A stretch of 15,217 nucleotides of DNA. Origin: Flemingiibacterium sp964430755 (GTDB lineage: Bacteria > Bacillota > Clostridia > Oscillospirales > CAG-272). Position 1 is the first letter of the stretch. Each line of letters opens with the position of its first letter. The DNA is taken from assembly GCA_964430755.1 (NCBI GenBank), contig CAYSFT010000053.1:1-15217 (forward strand), given 5' to 3'. A model generated the notes under the pieces. It was given only the letters and a program-made list of their open reading frames with translations. It had not been told where the DNA came from and did not search any database. A program made the translations under genes and the position numbers. Positions 1 to 7,592 of this stretch are shown piece after piece.

Positions 1-390
1 TACTCCCGTCACGGCGGCGGTGCATTCTCCGGCAAGGACCCGACAAAGGTTGACCGCAGTGCTTGCTATGCTGCTCGTTACATTGCAAAGAACGTCGTTA
101 AAGCAGGACTTGCATCCAAGTGTGAGGTTCAGCTTGCTTACGCAATCGGTGTCGCAAAGCCCGTTTCGGTACTCATCGAAACCTTCGGTACTGCAACCGT
201 TGATCCCGAGAAGATTTCCGCAAAGGTTGCAGAGCTTGTTGACCTGCGTCCTGCGGCTATCATCGACCGCTTCAAGCTTCGCCGTCCGATCTACAAGAAG
301 CTCGCAGCTTACGGTCATATGGGACGTGAAGATCTTAATGCTCCTTGGGAAGCACTTGATCTCGTTGATGAACTCAAAAAGCTTAAGTAA
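1..390 (+). CDS. metK: S-adenosylmethionine synthetase, C-terminal part (5' end off window)
   Basis: The first base is already in frame and the reading frame runs 129 codons to TAA at 388-390. The fragment opens with the hallmark MetK motif GGGAFSGKDPTKVDRS, the glycine-rich P-loop-like segment whose lysine and aspartate contact the triphosphate and metal, then continues with AYAIGVAKPVSV and the usual family ending (LRRPIYKKLAAYGHMGRE). MetK makes S-adenosylmethionine from methionine and ATP in the cytoplasm. About two thirds of the protein lies outside the window. The gene ends in its own terminator and converges with the secreted protein gene on the other strand. Identification is essentially certain from the motifs; only the missing 5' part cannot be judged. 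Confidence 0.97.
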   Translation, partial: YSRHGGGAFSGKDPTKVDRSACYAARYIAKNVVKAGLASKCEVQLAYAIGVAKPVSVLIETFGTATVDPEKISAKVAELVDLRPAAIIDRFKLRRPIYKKLAAYGHMGREDLNAPWEALDLVDELKKLK

Positions 391-397
391 ATATTTC

Positions 398-427
398 GGG
401 TTGTCGTTTCGGCGGCAACCCTTTTTT
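398..427 (+). terminator. Intrinsic terminator of metK
   Basis: A 9-bp stem (GGGTTGTCG with CGGCAACCC, one G-T wobble) closes a 6-base loop and is followed directly by six T. It starts seven bases after the metK stop codon. Confidence 0.9.
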
Positions 428-432
428 GCATC

Positions 433-460
433 AAAAAAGCTGCCGTTTTTTGCGGCAGCT
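433..460 (-). terminator. Intrinsic terminator of the secreted GH-like gene
   Basis: On the minus strand an 8-bp perfect stem (AGCTGCCG with CGGCAGCT, 438-445 and 453-460) is followed by a T run, seen as the A run 433-438 on the plus strand. It lies 17 bases beyond the stop codon of the minus-strand gene and sits back to back with the metK terminator, so each convergent gene has its own. Confidence 0.88.
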
Positions 461-477
461 CTCGTTTTAAAAGTTAT

Positions 478-2766
478 TTAGTTGGCATTTCTGGGCTGGA
501 TATAGACTTCCACGTGCTCCATCGTATATGAGGTGGAGCCGTCATACTCTATCTCAATAACCATGTAATAATCCTCCTGTGCCTCAACCGGAACATCGTA
601 ATGCAGAACAGGGTCATCTGTAAAATTAGCAACTCCGCCGGGACGTGACGTTCCGTAACCCGTATATGTACACTGTACAGAATTTATGTATACCCTCGGA
701 ACAATTCCATATTCCAACTGAGCCTTCGGCATAGAGATATCAAGCGTCACCTTTGAGCCAACCGTAATGTCTCCAACGGGGATACGCAAGGTTGTCACAG
801 TTCCGCGCGATATGGTCTTGCTGAGAGTGAACTGGTATTTATTCCACAGCGCAGGCGAATCGTTAAATGTGATAATACATCTGCGGTTCATCTCGATAAC
901 CTTGTCGTATGAACCCATGTTTGTGGTAAATATCCATCTGCTGTTAGAGGAATTGATAGTTGAATCAGTACCAATTGTAAACCGTTCGTCATCAGAAGTG
1001 AACGAAGTAACCGAAGTATTCATATTAAGAATATAAATCTTATCGGCACCCTGCGAATAAGCACTTGCACAGAAGCCGGCATAGAGCTCAGGCGTCCATC
1101 CCATGTTTCCCTTTGACGTGTTCGGTCTGACGTAAGCCGTGTCAATACCTGCCGCTAAGGTTACACCGTAAGGCGTAAGAATGGAATCCCAAAGTCTTAT
1201 CGGCATATCAAAATCGGTACACTCAAAGCGTCCCGTAACAGTCACATGATCAACAGTACCCTCTGCTGCCCAGGTGATAACGTCAAGACCGAACTCATAG
1301 CAAGTCTGAGGATCAGACGGAACACGAACTGCAATCTTGATATCGTGACCGTATTTTTCCTCGTATATCGCTACAACATCGTACAGCTCACGCATGAACT
1401 GATTGAAAATATCAAGCCCTCTATGCTCGCCGCCGATATGCCAGAGAAATCTCTCGCGCTGGAAGTCAAGCTCAAGTCCGTAAACATCGTAACGACTGAG
1501 CGCTTCGTTTATCAGCTGCAAATAATGCTCCCTCACCTCGGGGTAAGTGTAATCGTAAGTCTTGTCCATATAGGACACAAAGTTGTGATGCTTAACGCGG
1601 TAAAGGTGCGGATTTTCATGGAAGTAGTCCGATTGGAGCCAATGGGTTGCAACATTACGTTCATGCGCGTCGTTCATACGGAATGAAAGCCACGGATTGA
1701 TACCGATATCGTTTAAGGTTTCTGCCCAGAGACCGATATAGTCGATTCCAAGCGTTTCCCAGATGTGATGTGCACCTTTACAGGGAGCTGCTTCGGTATA
1801 ATCAACCGCAATACCGTTTTCTTCGGTTTGATGATACTTATCAAGATAAGATGTCCAGACATTTGACGGATATGTTGCGATCTCGTTGCAGACAGTCAGC
1901 ATAAAGTCGGTAACCTGCGTGTCCTTATACTGCATTATTGCCCCAATAAAATCTTCCTCGGTAACTGTATCTGTATTACCGCCGACATTATGAAGTGTAC
2001 CGTCGGCATCGTTATTAAGCATGATACCGTTAACCTTATATTTTTCAAGATAAGTTTCGGGATCATATGTATCGGAATATCCTCCGGCGTTTGCATATGC
2101 AATCTCAAGCACGGTTTGTCTGTCCCAGTTTTCACCGAATGTCGTGGATGTATTGGCACCGCTCGGAATCGAATCAACCGGAACAAGTGAGAACTCATCC
2201 ATACAATAATCCTGGAAAAATTCAGGGTATCCTTTTCCGCAAACATTCAATTCGTCAAGCGCAGAGGTGAGCGTTACATAATATTCAACCTTCATCCATT
2301 CGTTGTCACAGTTTACATTGAGTGTGACCATGGCTTTATTATCTGCATCCTCAAACTCAACACGCAGGCTCGTCAGCTCATCTCTGTTATATGTACGGAA
2401 ATAACCGGTGAACTTATAAATTCCGGCAGGCACTTCTTCAGTGGGTTTAAGGCGATAACCGAAATAGTTATAAGGTATCGCATCCGTGCGGAGATAACCG
2501 CCGTTATCGTCGCAAAGCCACTCGAGAATCATGCTGTTTGTCTGCTTTGTCCACTGTGAAACGCAGTCAATGCTGTCGAAGTTGCTTTCGCCAAGCAGGT
2601 TATCGCTCGGAAGATCGGTTGGAATAGACAACGGCTGGACAAAAGCCTCCGTATGCTCCGGAACACCACTGACTCCAACAACCAACTTTGCGCTCGCACC
2701 GACAGCAAATAATTGCACTATTAGTGACAAGCTTAATATAGCCGCGAAAAATTTCATTTTTTTCAT
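478..2766 (-). CDS. Large secreted protein with carbohydrate-binding-like and glycoside hydrolase-like (TIM barrel) domains
   Basis: This gene codes for 762 residues. The N-terminus is a clear Sec signal peptide: MKKMK, a hydrophobic stretch at residues 6-22, and an Ala-Ser-Ala site with cleavage expected after residue 26. Residues about 55-197 look like a jelly-roll carbohydrate-binding module (GIYKFTGYFRTYN, then EWMKVEYYVTL and a closing MDEFSLVPV strand). Residues about 215-590 look like a (beta/alpha)8 barrel of the GHL10-like type, with WLSFRMND at 359-366 and YGLELDFQRE at 429-438; Glu432 or Asp434 are candidate catalytic acids. Residues about 590-762 are strand-rich and look like a beta-sandwich. 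No dockerin, LPXTG or surface-layer repeats are visible, so it is probably released or loosely wall-bound. The ATG at 2766 is preceded by AGAGGA at good spacing. Substrate unknown; barrel assignment is from fold-like patterns, not a named family match. Confidence 0.75.
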   Translation of the reverse strand: MKKMKFFAAILSLSLIVQLFAVGASAKLVVGVSGVPEHTEAFVQPLSIPTDLPSDNLLGESNFDSIDCVSQWTKQTNSMILEWLCDDNGGYLRTDAIPYNYFGYRLKPTEEVPAGIYKFTGYFRTYNRDELTSLRVEFEDADNKAMVTLNVNCDNEWMKVEYYVTLTSALDELNVCGKGYPEFFQDYCMDEFSLVPVDSIPSGANTSTTFGENWDRQTVLEIAYANAGGYSDTYDPETYLEKYKVNGIMLNNDADGTLHNVGGNTDTVTEEDFIGAIMQYKDTQVTDFMLTVCNEIATYPSNVWTSYLDKYHQTEENGIAVDYTEAAPCKGAHHIWETLGIDYIGLWAETLNDIGINPWLSFRMNDAHERNVATHWLQSDYFHENPHLYRVKHHNFVSYMDKTYDYTYPEVREHYLQLINEALSRYDVYGLELDFQRERFLWHIGGEHRGLDIFNQFMRELYDVVAIYEEKYGHDIKIAVRVPSDPQTCYEFGLDVITWAAEGTVDHVTVTGRFECTDFDMPIRLWDSILTPYGVTLAAGIDTAYVRPNTSKGNMGWTPELYAGFCASAYSQGADKIYILNMNTSVTSFTSDDERFTIGTDSTINSSNSRWIFTTNMGSYDKVIEMNRRCIITFNDSPALWNKYQFTLSKTISRGTVTTLRIPVGDITVGSKVTLDISMPKAQLEYGIVPRVYINSVQCTYTGYGTSRPGGVANFTDDPVLHYDVPVEAQEDYYMVIEIEYDGSTSYTMEHVEVYIQPRNAN

Positions 2767-2821
2767 AACATTTCCTCTTTAAGTTATAATAAAAAATACT
2801 TTGATAATAATAATCTACTCT

Positions 2822-2851
2822 ATTATACCATAAATCAGTCTGTTATGTCAA
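2822..2851 (-). promoter_or_regulatory. Sigma-A promoter of the secreted GH-like gene
   Basis: Read on the minus strand: TTGACA (2851-2846), an 18-base spacer, TATAAT (2827-2822), with an extended -10 TG one base upstream of TATAAT. Both hexamers match the consensus fully. The expected leader is about 50 bases before the ATG at 2766. Confidence 0.85.
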
Positions 2852-2939
2852 TATTTTTTCGTCTATTTTTTGCTATATTTTAGTGAAAAATAAATTTATC
2901 AGCGCATATCAAGCCCTGAGCCGCATCTTACTGTATAGT

Positions 2940-3725
2940 TCATCTCTTCCCCAGAAAATCGCACACTGCCGCAAATACCGTCAGCGCAACCTCCTTGCGG
3001 TATTCGTCCGTCGCCAATTTCGCACATTCCTCACGGTTTGATAAAAATCCGCACTCAACAAGCACCGCCGGCACCTTTGCACGGTCAAGGATATATATCG
3101 CCGAGGTCGCACGCTTGATTTCGCGCGTGTTACCCGTGTCAAGCCAAGTCCCGGCATACCCCTGAATATAGCTTGCAAGCTGTGAGCTCTCCTCGCTGTT
3201 CGGCGAATACCAAACCTGCAGTCCCGAATATTTTTCGCTCGTGAACTTGTTCATATGTATGCTCACAAGTATCACCTCTCTGCCGGATTCGGCGATATCG
3301 TTCGCCACGGCAAGACGGTTCTTGAGATCGGTCATTTTACGGTGGGTTTTAACATCGTCCCCGGCTAACAGCCTATCATCAACCCGAGTCATAACGCAGT
3401 CGATCCCCGATAAACGAAAAAGTGCAGCAATACGCTCTGCCACAGCTAAATTTATCTGTTTTTCAAGACTGCCGTCAATTCCGACTGCGCCGCTATCCAT
3501 TCCGCCGTGACCTGCATCTATAACAATAACCGGCAGCTCAGGCTCTACATTCTGAACAACCGCAGCACTGTCCCCTGCCATGAATTGCGCGATTTTATAG
3601 CAAAGAAAGCATACGACACACAAAATTAAAACAACAATCCCAAATTTGAATCCCACCAGAGCAGCACTGCGTATTTTGGTGGTTCCGGCACTGACTTTTT
3701 CTTTATAAGGTACCACATCCTTCAT
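2940..3725 (-). CDS. cwlD: CwlD-like N-acetylmuramoyl-L-alanine amidase, membrane-anchored
   Basis: Zinc amidase of the Amidase_3 family that cleaves the bond between MurNAc and the stem peptide of peptidoglycan. The protein is 261 residues with a single N-terminal membrane segment (about 27-48) and the catalytic domain outside from about residue 65. The zinc and catalytic residues are all present: DAGHGG (His73), GSLEK (Glu88), VSIHMN (His157) and VECGFLSN (Glu224). The HRKMTDLKNRLAVAN segment, the EESSQLASYIQ segment and the total length match Bacillus CwlD, which removes peptides during spore cortex maturation so that muramic lactam can form. Two starts are possible: ATG at 3725, 9 bases from GGAGG (3735-3739), or TTG at 3728, 6 bases away; I chose the ATG. 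It follows the NfeD-like gene by 27 bases, so the two are probably cotranscribed. The amidase call is firm; the CwlD orthology is likely but unproven. Confidence 0.88.
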   Translation of the reverse strand: MKDVVPYKEKVSAGTTKIRSAALVGFKFGIVVLILCVVCFLCYKIAQFMAGDSAAVVQNVEPELPVIVIDAGHGGMDSGAVGIDGSLEKQINLAVAERIAALFRLSGIDCVMTRVDDRLLAGDDVKTHRKMTDLKNRLAVANDIAESGREVILVSIHMNKFTSEKYSGLQVWYSPNSEESSQLASYIQGYAGTWLDTGNTREIKRATSAIYILDRAKVPAVLVECGFLSNREECAKLATDEYRKEVALTVFAAVCDFLGKR

Positions 3726-3752
3726 CAAAAAGGACCTCCAAGCGTTTTTGTT

Positions 3753-4022
3753 TCATTCTATGTCAGAATCCCTCGGAATATGTTTTCTTTTTCTTTTCAT
3801 AATTTTTTTGAATATCCGTGCAGAAGCGAGCATTATAACGGAGCTCACCAAAAACAGAGCAACCTGTCCGCGCGCCGTCATGCCAAACCATCCGCAAACG
3901 AGTGCAAGAGCCGCCGCCGGCGCAAACCAGACAGTAACAAGGTTCTCAAATACCGCTTCGCAGAATATTGAAGCAAGAATTATAACAAGCCAGATTATGG
4001 GAAGCATCGAGATTACAGTCAT
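3753..4022 (-). CDS. Short NfeD-like integral membrane protein
   Basis: This is an 89-residue protein with three predicted membrane helices (about 7-25, 29-47 and 52-70) followed by a strongly basic tail (KKIMKRKRKH) and an acidic end. The pattern of IWLVIILASIFCEAVF, then LVTVWFAPAAALALV, then the third helix running into a basic patch is typical of the membrane half of NfeD-family proteins. Those usually carry a C-terminal OB-fold of roughly 60 residues, which is missing here. An ATG 21 bases upstream (4043) is in frame but has no ribosome binding site, whereas the ATG at 4022 has GGAGG at 4031-4035 with an 8-base gap, so I chose the latter. It is the first gene of a probable unit with the CwlD-like amidase. 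Function unknown; NfeD proteins are linked to membrane quality control and rafts. Confidence 0.72.
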   Translation of the reverse strand: MTVISMLPIIWLVIILASIFCEAVFENLVTVWFAPAAALALVCGWFGMTARGQVALFLVSSVIMLASARIFKKIMKRKRKHIPRDSDIE

Positions 4023-4076
4023 TTTATTTTCCTCCGCTTTCATGTACTATAATATATTATTGCAGCCATGCGTAAT

Positions 4077-4105
4077 ATTATAACATCACCGTTTAAAATT
4101 AATAA
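4077..4105 (-). promoter_or_regulatory. Possible promoter of the NfeD-like/cwlD unit
   Basis: On the minus strand a perfect TATAAT lies at 4082-4077, but the -35 at 17 bases spacing (TTATTA, 4105-4100) is poor. It would give a leader of about 48 bases. Another AT-rich -10-like sequence lies closer to the gene, so the assignment is tentative. Confidence 0.4.
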
Positions 4106-4159
4106 TTTATGACTAAACTTATAAAGATTTAAATTTACGTCTATACATTAAATTTCCAC

Positions 4160-4188
4160 TTGAATTATGGTATATTTTTTGCTATAAT
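4160..4188 (+). promoter_or_regulatory. Sigma-A promoter of the GHL10-amidase gene
   Basis: TTGAAT (4160-4165), 17-base spacer, TATAAT (4183-4188). The ATG at 4230 follows about 35 bases after the expected transcription start, with GAGGAG at 4218-4223 as ribosome binding site. It lies in the 207-bp intergenic region shared with the divergent NfeD-like/cwlD unit. Confidence 0.82.
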
Positions 4189-4229
4189 GTAGATACTGAA
4201 TATTTTTTGCTGTTTGTGAGGAGATATTA

Positions 4230-7200
4230 ATGAATAATACCGAGCCCACCATCCGTACTCCGCGGAAATCCCCACGTACAACTCATATAATGCTGATTTT
4301 AATGGCAGCTGCACTTTTCATTTCATTGCTCGCTGTCCTTTTTGTCTTGCTTCCTGTCTTTAAAGATAATAAGGCGAATGACACCGTGCAAACTACCGCT
4401 CTGCCACACGACTCCACACAGACACAGCCCGAAAAACAGCCATACACCACCGATTCCATGCGCGAGGTACGCGGCGTATACATTGCATCGGTATATAATA
4501 TAAACTATCCATCAAAAAAGGGACTTTCGGCAGATGAACTTCGCTCGGAGCTTGACGATATTGTTAAAACCTGCCTTGAAGCAAACCTGAACGCGATATA
4601 TTTCCAGGTTCGCCCCTCTGCAGATTCGCTCTATAAATCTGATATATTCCCCACATCCGAATATCTTTCGGGAACGCAAGGCGACGTTCTTCCCGAAGGC
4701 TTTGATCCGCTCGCATATCTCACCAAAATCGCCAAGGAAAAGAACATTGACATTCATGCATGGGTGAATCCGCTTCGTGTAACAGTCGGTTCAGCAAGTG
4801 CGCCCAAGCATGACGTAACAATTCTCGCCGAAGGTCATCCGGCACGTGAACATCCCGATTATGTCATCCCTTACGCCGACGGACGGCTTTATTTTGACTG
4901 CGGCAATCCCGATGTACGCAAGCTTATTGCAGACGGCGTTGCCGAAATTGCGGCGAATTACGATGTCAAAAGCATCATTTTCGACGATTACTTCTATCCG
5001 TATCCCGTTTATGAAGGTAGCAAGCTTGCAAACTTCGACGACAGCGTGACATATGCTGCATATGGCGGTGAAATGACACTCGACGATTGGCGGCGCGATA
5101 ATGTGAACAAAATGATAGAGGGCTGCTATAACGCTATCAAAGCGGCAGACGCTGACTGTGACTTCGGCGTTGCACCGTTCGGAATCTGGAAAAACGATAA
5201 CGGTGAAAACGGCGGCAGCAGCACATCAGGGCTCGAGTCATATTCGGCTATTTACTGTGATCCGACTGCATGGATACGCGGCGGATATATCGACTACATC
5301 GCACCGCAGATTTATTGGCGCTTCACCTCCACTGCGGCACCGTATGACGTGCTTGTTCGCTGGTGGAACACCGTACTCGACGGAAGCGGCGTGGAGCTTC
5401 TTATAAGTCACGGCGTTTATAATTACGACACCTGGGAAAACCCCGAGAATGAACTCCGCACACAGGTTGAATTTGCGCGCGCCGAGCTTTCATATCGCGG
5501 TTCGATACTGTACGGTTATGCGGCATTAAAAAACAACTCAAGCGGACTTCTCGATGAAACAGAGGACGTTTTTGCGGAAGAAATCATTTATTCCGAAATT
5601 GCGACAAACGGGCGTGACCTTATCATCAGTATTCCCTATTCGGGAAGTGAGGTTGACGGAGAAGGGACGTTTGTCATCGGTACGTCTGATCCCACCGCAC
5701 CGCTTTATATTGACGGTAAGCAGATCGGCAGAACGAAAAGCGGTTATTTTTCAGCGTATCTCCCTCTTGAAAAAGGAAAAAACACCTTTATCTTCACTCA
5801 TAAAGGCGTTGATACGGAATATGTTATAACCCGTCCCGACGGCACTTCGGGCGGTAGTACCGTTACACACCCAACGCTCGAATCGCCGGGAATTACAGCC
5901 GTCACTCCGTCATATAACTGGATGGGTGACACAACACTTCCCGTAAGCGTTACAGCACCGAGAGGCTCACGTGTCACAGCGGAGTTAGGCGGCAAAAAAA
6001 TCACACTCACACCCACGCTCTATGTTCCCTACACCGGCAAATATATGAAAGAAGTTTACACGGGAAGCTTTACAGTAAGCTCACCAAAGGGACAGATAAC
6101 CGATCTCGGCACAGTAAAATTCACAAGCACCTACGGGGGAAAGACATATACAGCAGAATCGGCAAACATCCGTGTACGCGGCGAAGGCGTATATCTTCCG
6201 ATCGAGGTTATAAACAATGACACAGAGCTGAAAATCGAACCCGACAGCTGGTATTACGATGACTATACGGTTCAGGCTGCAGGTATGCGAGAGAATGCGG
6301 TGTATCTCGGCAGCGGTATGTACAAGCTCAGATGCGGCGGATATATTTCCGAGGATAAGGTGAGGGTACTCGATGAAAAGGTGGAACTTACCGCAGAGAT
6401 AAAAAGCGCGGTTATGGAGTGTGACGATGAATATACATATTTTAAAATAACCGTAAGCGAAAACGTGCCGATCAACACCTACATGGAAAACGGCGAATTC
6501 TGCGTGACACTCTATAACGTCAATACGGCGACAGCGCCAAGTGCTTCATTTGCAAAAAATCCTCTGTTTACCGAAGTCAGAGGCGAGGTCAGCACAAAAG
6601 CGCAGTCGTATAAATACTTTTTTAAGCTTGTAAACATCGAAAACTTTTACGGCTTCGATAATTACTACGAAAACGGTACTCTCGTTTTTAAATGGAAAAA
6701 CCCCGTTTCCCTCCCCGATTTGGATAAACCGCTGACGGGTAAAACAATCGTACTCGATGCAGGTCACGGCGGCAAAAACCCGGGTGCACTCGGTCCACTC
6801 GGTGCGGCTGAAGGAGCAATGAACGAATCCGATTTCAATCTTGAGATCGTCATGGCAGCCGAGAAATATATAAAAGGCCTTGGCGCTGATGTTATTCTGA
6901 TACGTGACCGCGAAACTCCGAATGACATTCCCGTAACCGAGCGTATAGAAACGCTTATCGACATATCGCCAGACCTTGTTATCTCCATCCACCAGAATTC
7001 AATGCCATACACAGCCGACATAACGAGAATCCGCGGAGTCGTTGGACTATACTGGGCAGACTCGGGATATATGCTGACCGACGTCATGGGCGAAACAATA
7101 GCAACGGTACTTAACAAGCTTGACCGTTCACCAACAAAACAGCGTCTTGCCATGGTGCGCAACCCGAAATTCCCTGCGACACTTGTTGAAACCTGTTTTA

Positions 7201-7325
7201 TCACCTCTGTTGAGGAATACGAGCGCATGATGAAGCCCGACGCCATTGAAACCATAGCAAAGGCAATTGCAAACGGCGTTATAAACTATTATAAGGCGCA
7301 GGAAAAATACATTCTTTCTGAATAA
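4230..7325 (+). CDS. Membrane-anchored fusion of GHL10 glycosidase-like domain and N-acetylmuramoyl-L-alanine amidase
   Basis: This gene codes for 1031 residues. A basic N-terminus (RTPRKSPRTTH) and one membrane segment (about 19-44) suggest a signal anchor with everything else outside the cell; a Thr/Pro/Gln-rich linker follows (50-75). Residues 78 to about 450 are a GHL10 domain (glycosyl hydrolase-like 10, the family of Bacillus YngK and E. coli DigH/YddW): it opens with EVRGVYIAS, has NAIYFQVRPSADSLY at 121-135, HAWVNPLR at 176-183, the hallmark FDDYFYPYP at 251-259 and DYIAPQIYW at 355-363. Residues about 455-840 are strand-rich Ig-like modules ending in an AMIN-like segment. Residues about 838-1020 are a complete Amidase_3 domain with His846 (DAGHGG), Glu866, His921 (SIHQN) and Glu987 (VETCF). 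No stop or frame break separates the two domains. The natural role would be to strip peptides and then cut the bare glycan. No terminator is visible between this gene and the tRNA promoter. Confidence 0.9.
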   Translation: MNNTEPTIRTPRKSPRTTHIMLILMAAALFISLLAVLFVLLPVFKDNKANDTVQTTALPHDSTQTQPEKQPYTTDSMREVRGVYIASVYNINYPSKKGLSADELRSELDDIVKTCLEANLNAIYFQVRPSADSLYKSDIFPTSEYLSGTQGDVLPEGFDPLAYLTKIAKEKNIDIHAWVNPLRVTVGSASAPKHDVTILAEGHPAREHPDYVIPYADGRLYFDCGNPDVRKLIADGVAEIAANYDVKSIIFDDYFYPYPVYEGSKLANFDDSVTYAAYGGEMTLDDWRRDNVNKMIEGCYNAIKAADADCDFGVAPFGIWKNDNGENGGSSTSGLESYSAIYCDPTAWIRGGYIDYIAPQIYWRFTSTAAPYDVLVRWWNTVLDGSGVELLISHGVYNYDTWENPENELRTQVEFARAELSYRGSILYGYAALKNNSSGLLDETEDVFAEEIIYSEIATNGRDLIISIPYSGSEVDGEGTFVIGTSDPTAPLYIDGKQIGRTKSGYFSAYLPLEKGKNTFIFTHKGVDTEYVITRPDGTSGGSTVTHPTLESPGITAVTPSYNWMGDTTLPVSVTAPRGSRVTAELGGKKITLTPTLYVPYTGKYMKEVYTGSFTVSSPKGQITDLGTVKFTSTYGGKTYTAESANIRVRGEGVYLPIEVINNDTELKIEPDSWYYDDYTVQAAGMRENAVYLGSGMYKLRCGGYISEDKVRVLDEKVELTAEIKSAVMECDDEYTYFKITVSENVPINTYMENGEFCVTLYNVNTATAPSASFAKNPLFTEVRGEVSTKAQSYKYFFKLVNIENFYGFDNYYENGTLVFKWKNPVSLPDLDKPLTGKTIVLDAGHGGKNPGALGPLGAAEGAMNESDFNLEIVMAAEKYIKGLGADVILIRDRETPNDIPVTERIETLIDISPDLVISIHQNSMPYTADITRIRGVVGLYWADSGYMLTDVMGETIATVLNKLDRSPTKQRLAMVRNPKFPATLVETCFITSVEEYERMMKPDAIETIAKAIANGVINYYKAQEKYILSE

Positions 7326-7363
7326 TCTCATCACAAAATAAGCAAAATAATTGCGAAAACCTC

Positions 7364-7392
7364 TTGACAAGTCAATCCTGCTGTGGTATAAT
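7364..7392 (+). promoter_or_regulatory. Sigma-A promoter of tRNA-Lys
   Basis: TTGACA (7364-7369), 17-base spacer, TATAAT (7387-7392), with an extended -10 TG. All positions match the consensus, as expected for a stable RNA gene. The mature tRNA begins 31 bases after the -10. Confidence 0.93.
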
Positions 7393-7423
7393 ATACAAGT
7401 GTTCGATATACGCGAGCACTTAT

Positions 7424-7499
7424 GAGCCACTAGCTCAGTTGGCAGAGCATTTGACTTTTAATCAAAGGGTCTGGAGTTCGAATCTCCAGTGGCTCACCA
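7424..7499 (+). tRNA. tRNA-Lys (anticodon UUU)
   Basis: This is a 76-base cloverleaf with the CCA encoded (7497-7499). The acceptor stem pairs GAGCCAC (7424-7430) with GTGGCTC (7489-7495). The D arm is GCTC/GAGC with AGTTGGCA as loop. The anticodon stem TTTGA/TCAAA (7450-7454 and 7462-7466) closes the loop CTTTTAA with TTT at 7457-7459. The T arm is CTGGAG/CTCCAG around TTCGAAT. All stems pair fully. It stands alone between protein genes, with its own promoter and terminator. Confidence 0.97.
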
Positions 7500-7522
7500 T
7501 CCGGTATATTTATCGGTAGAAG

Positions 7523-7549
7523 AACGCACTGTATATCGGTGCGTTTTTT
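7523..7549 (+). terminator. Intrinsic terminator of tRNA-Lys
   Basis: A 7-bp perfect stem AACGCAC (7523-7529) with GTGCGTT (7539-7545) runs straight into six T (7544-7549). It lies 24 bases after the tRNA CCA and before the alpha/beta hydrolase gene. Confidence 0.85.
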
Positions 7550-7592
7550 GATTATATTGAACCTATTTTATGCATAAAAAGGAGAGATAACA

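Noticed and set aside
6764..7255. Minus-strand frame of 163 codons opposite the amidase domain of the fusion protein
   Set aside because: The plus-strand frame has all amidase motifs; the opposite frame is Ser/Arg-rich and low in family features, typical of an antisense shadow.
7424..7499. tRNA-Lys as integration site of a mobile element
   Set aside because: No repeat of the tRNA 3' end was noticed nearby and no integrase gene adjoins it; the flanks are a cell-wall gene and an esterase operon.
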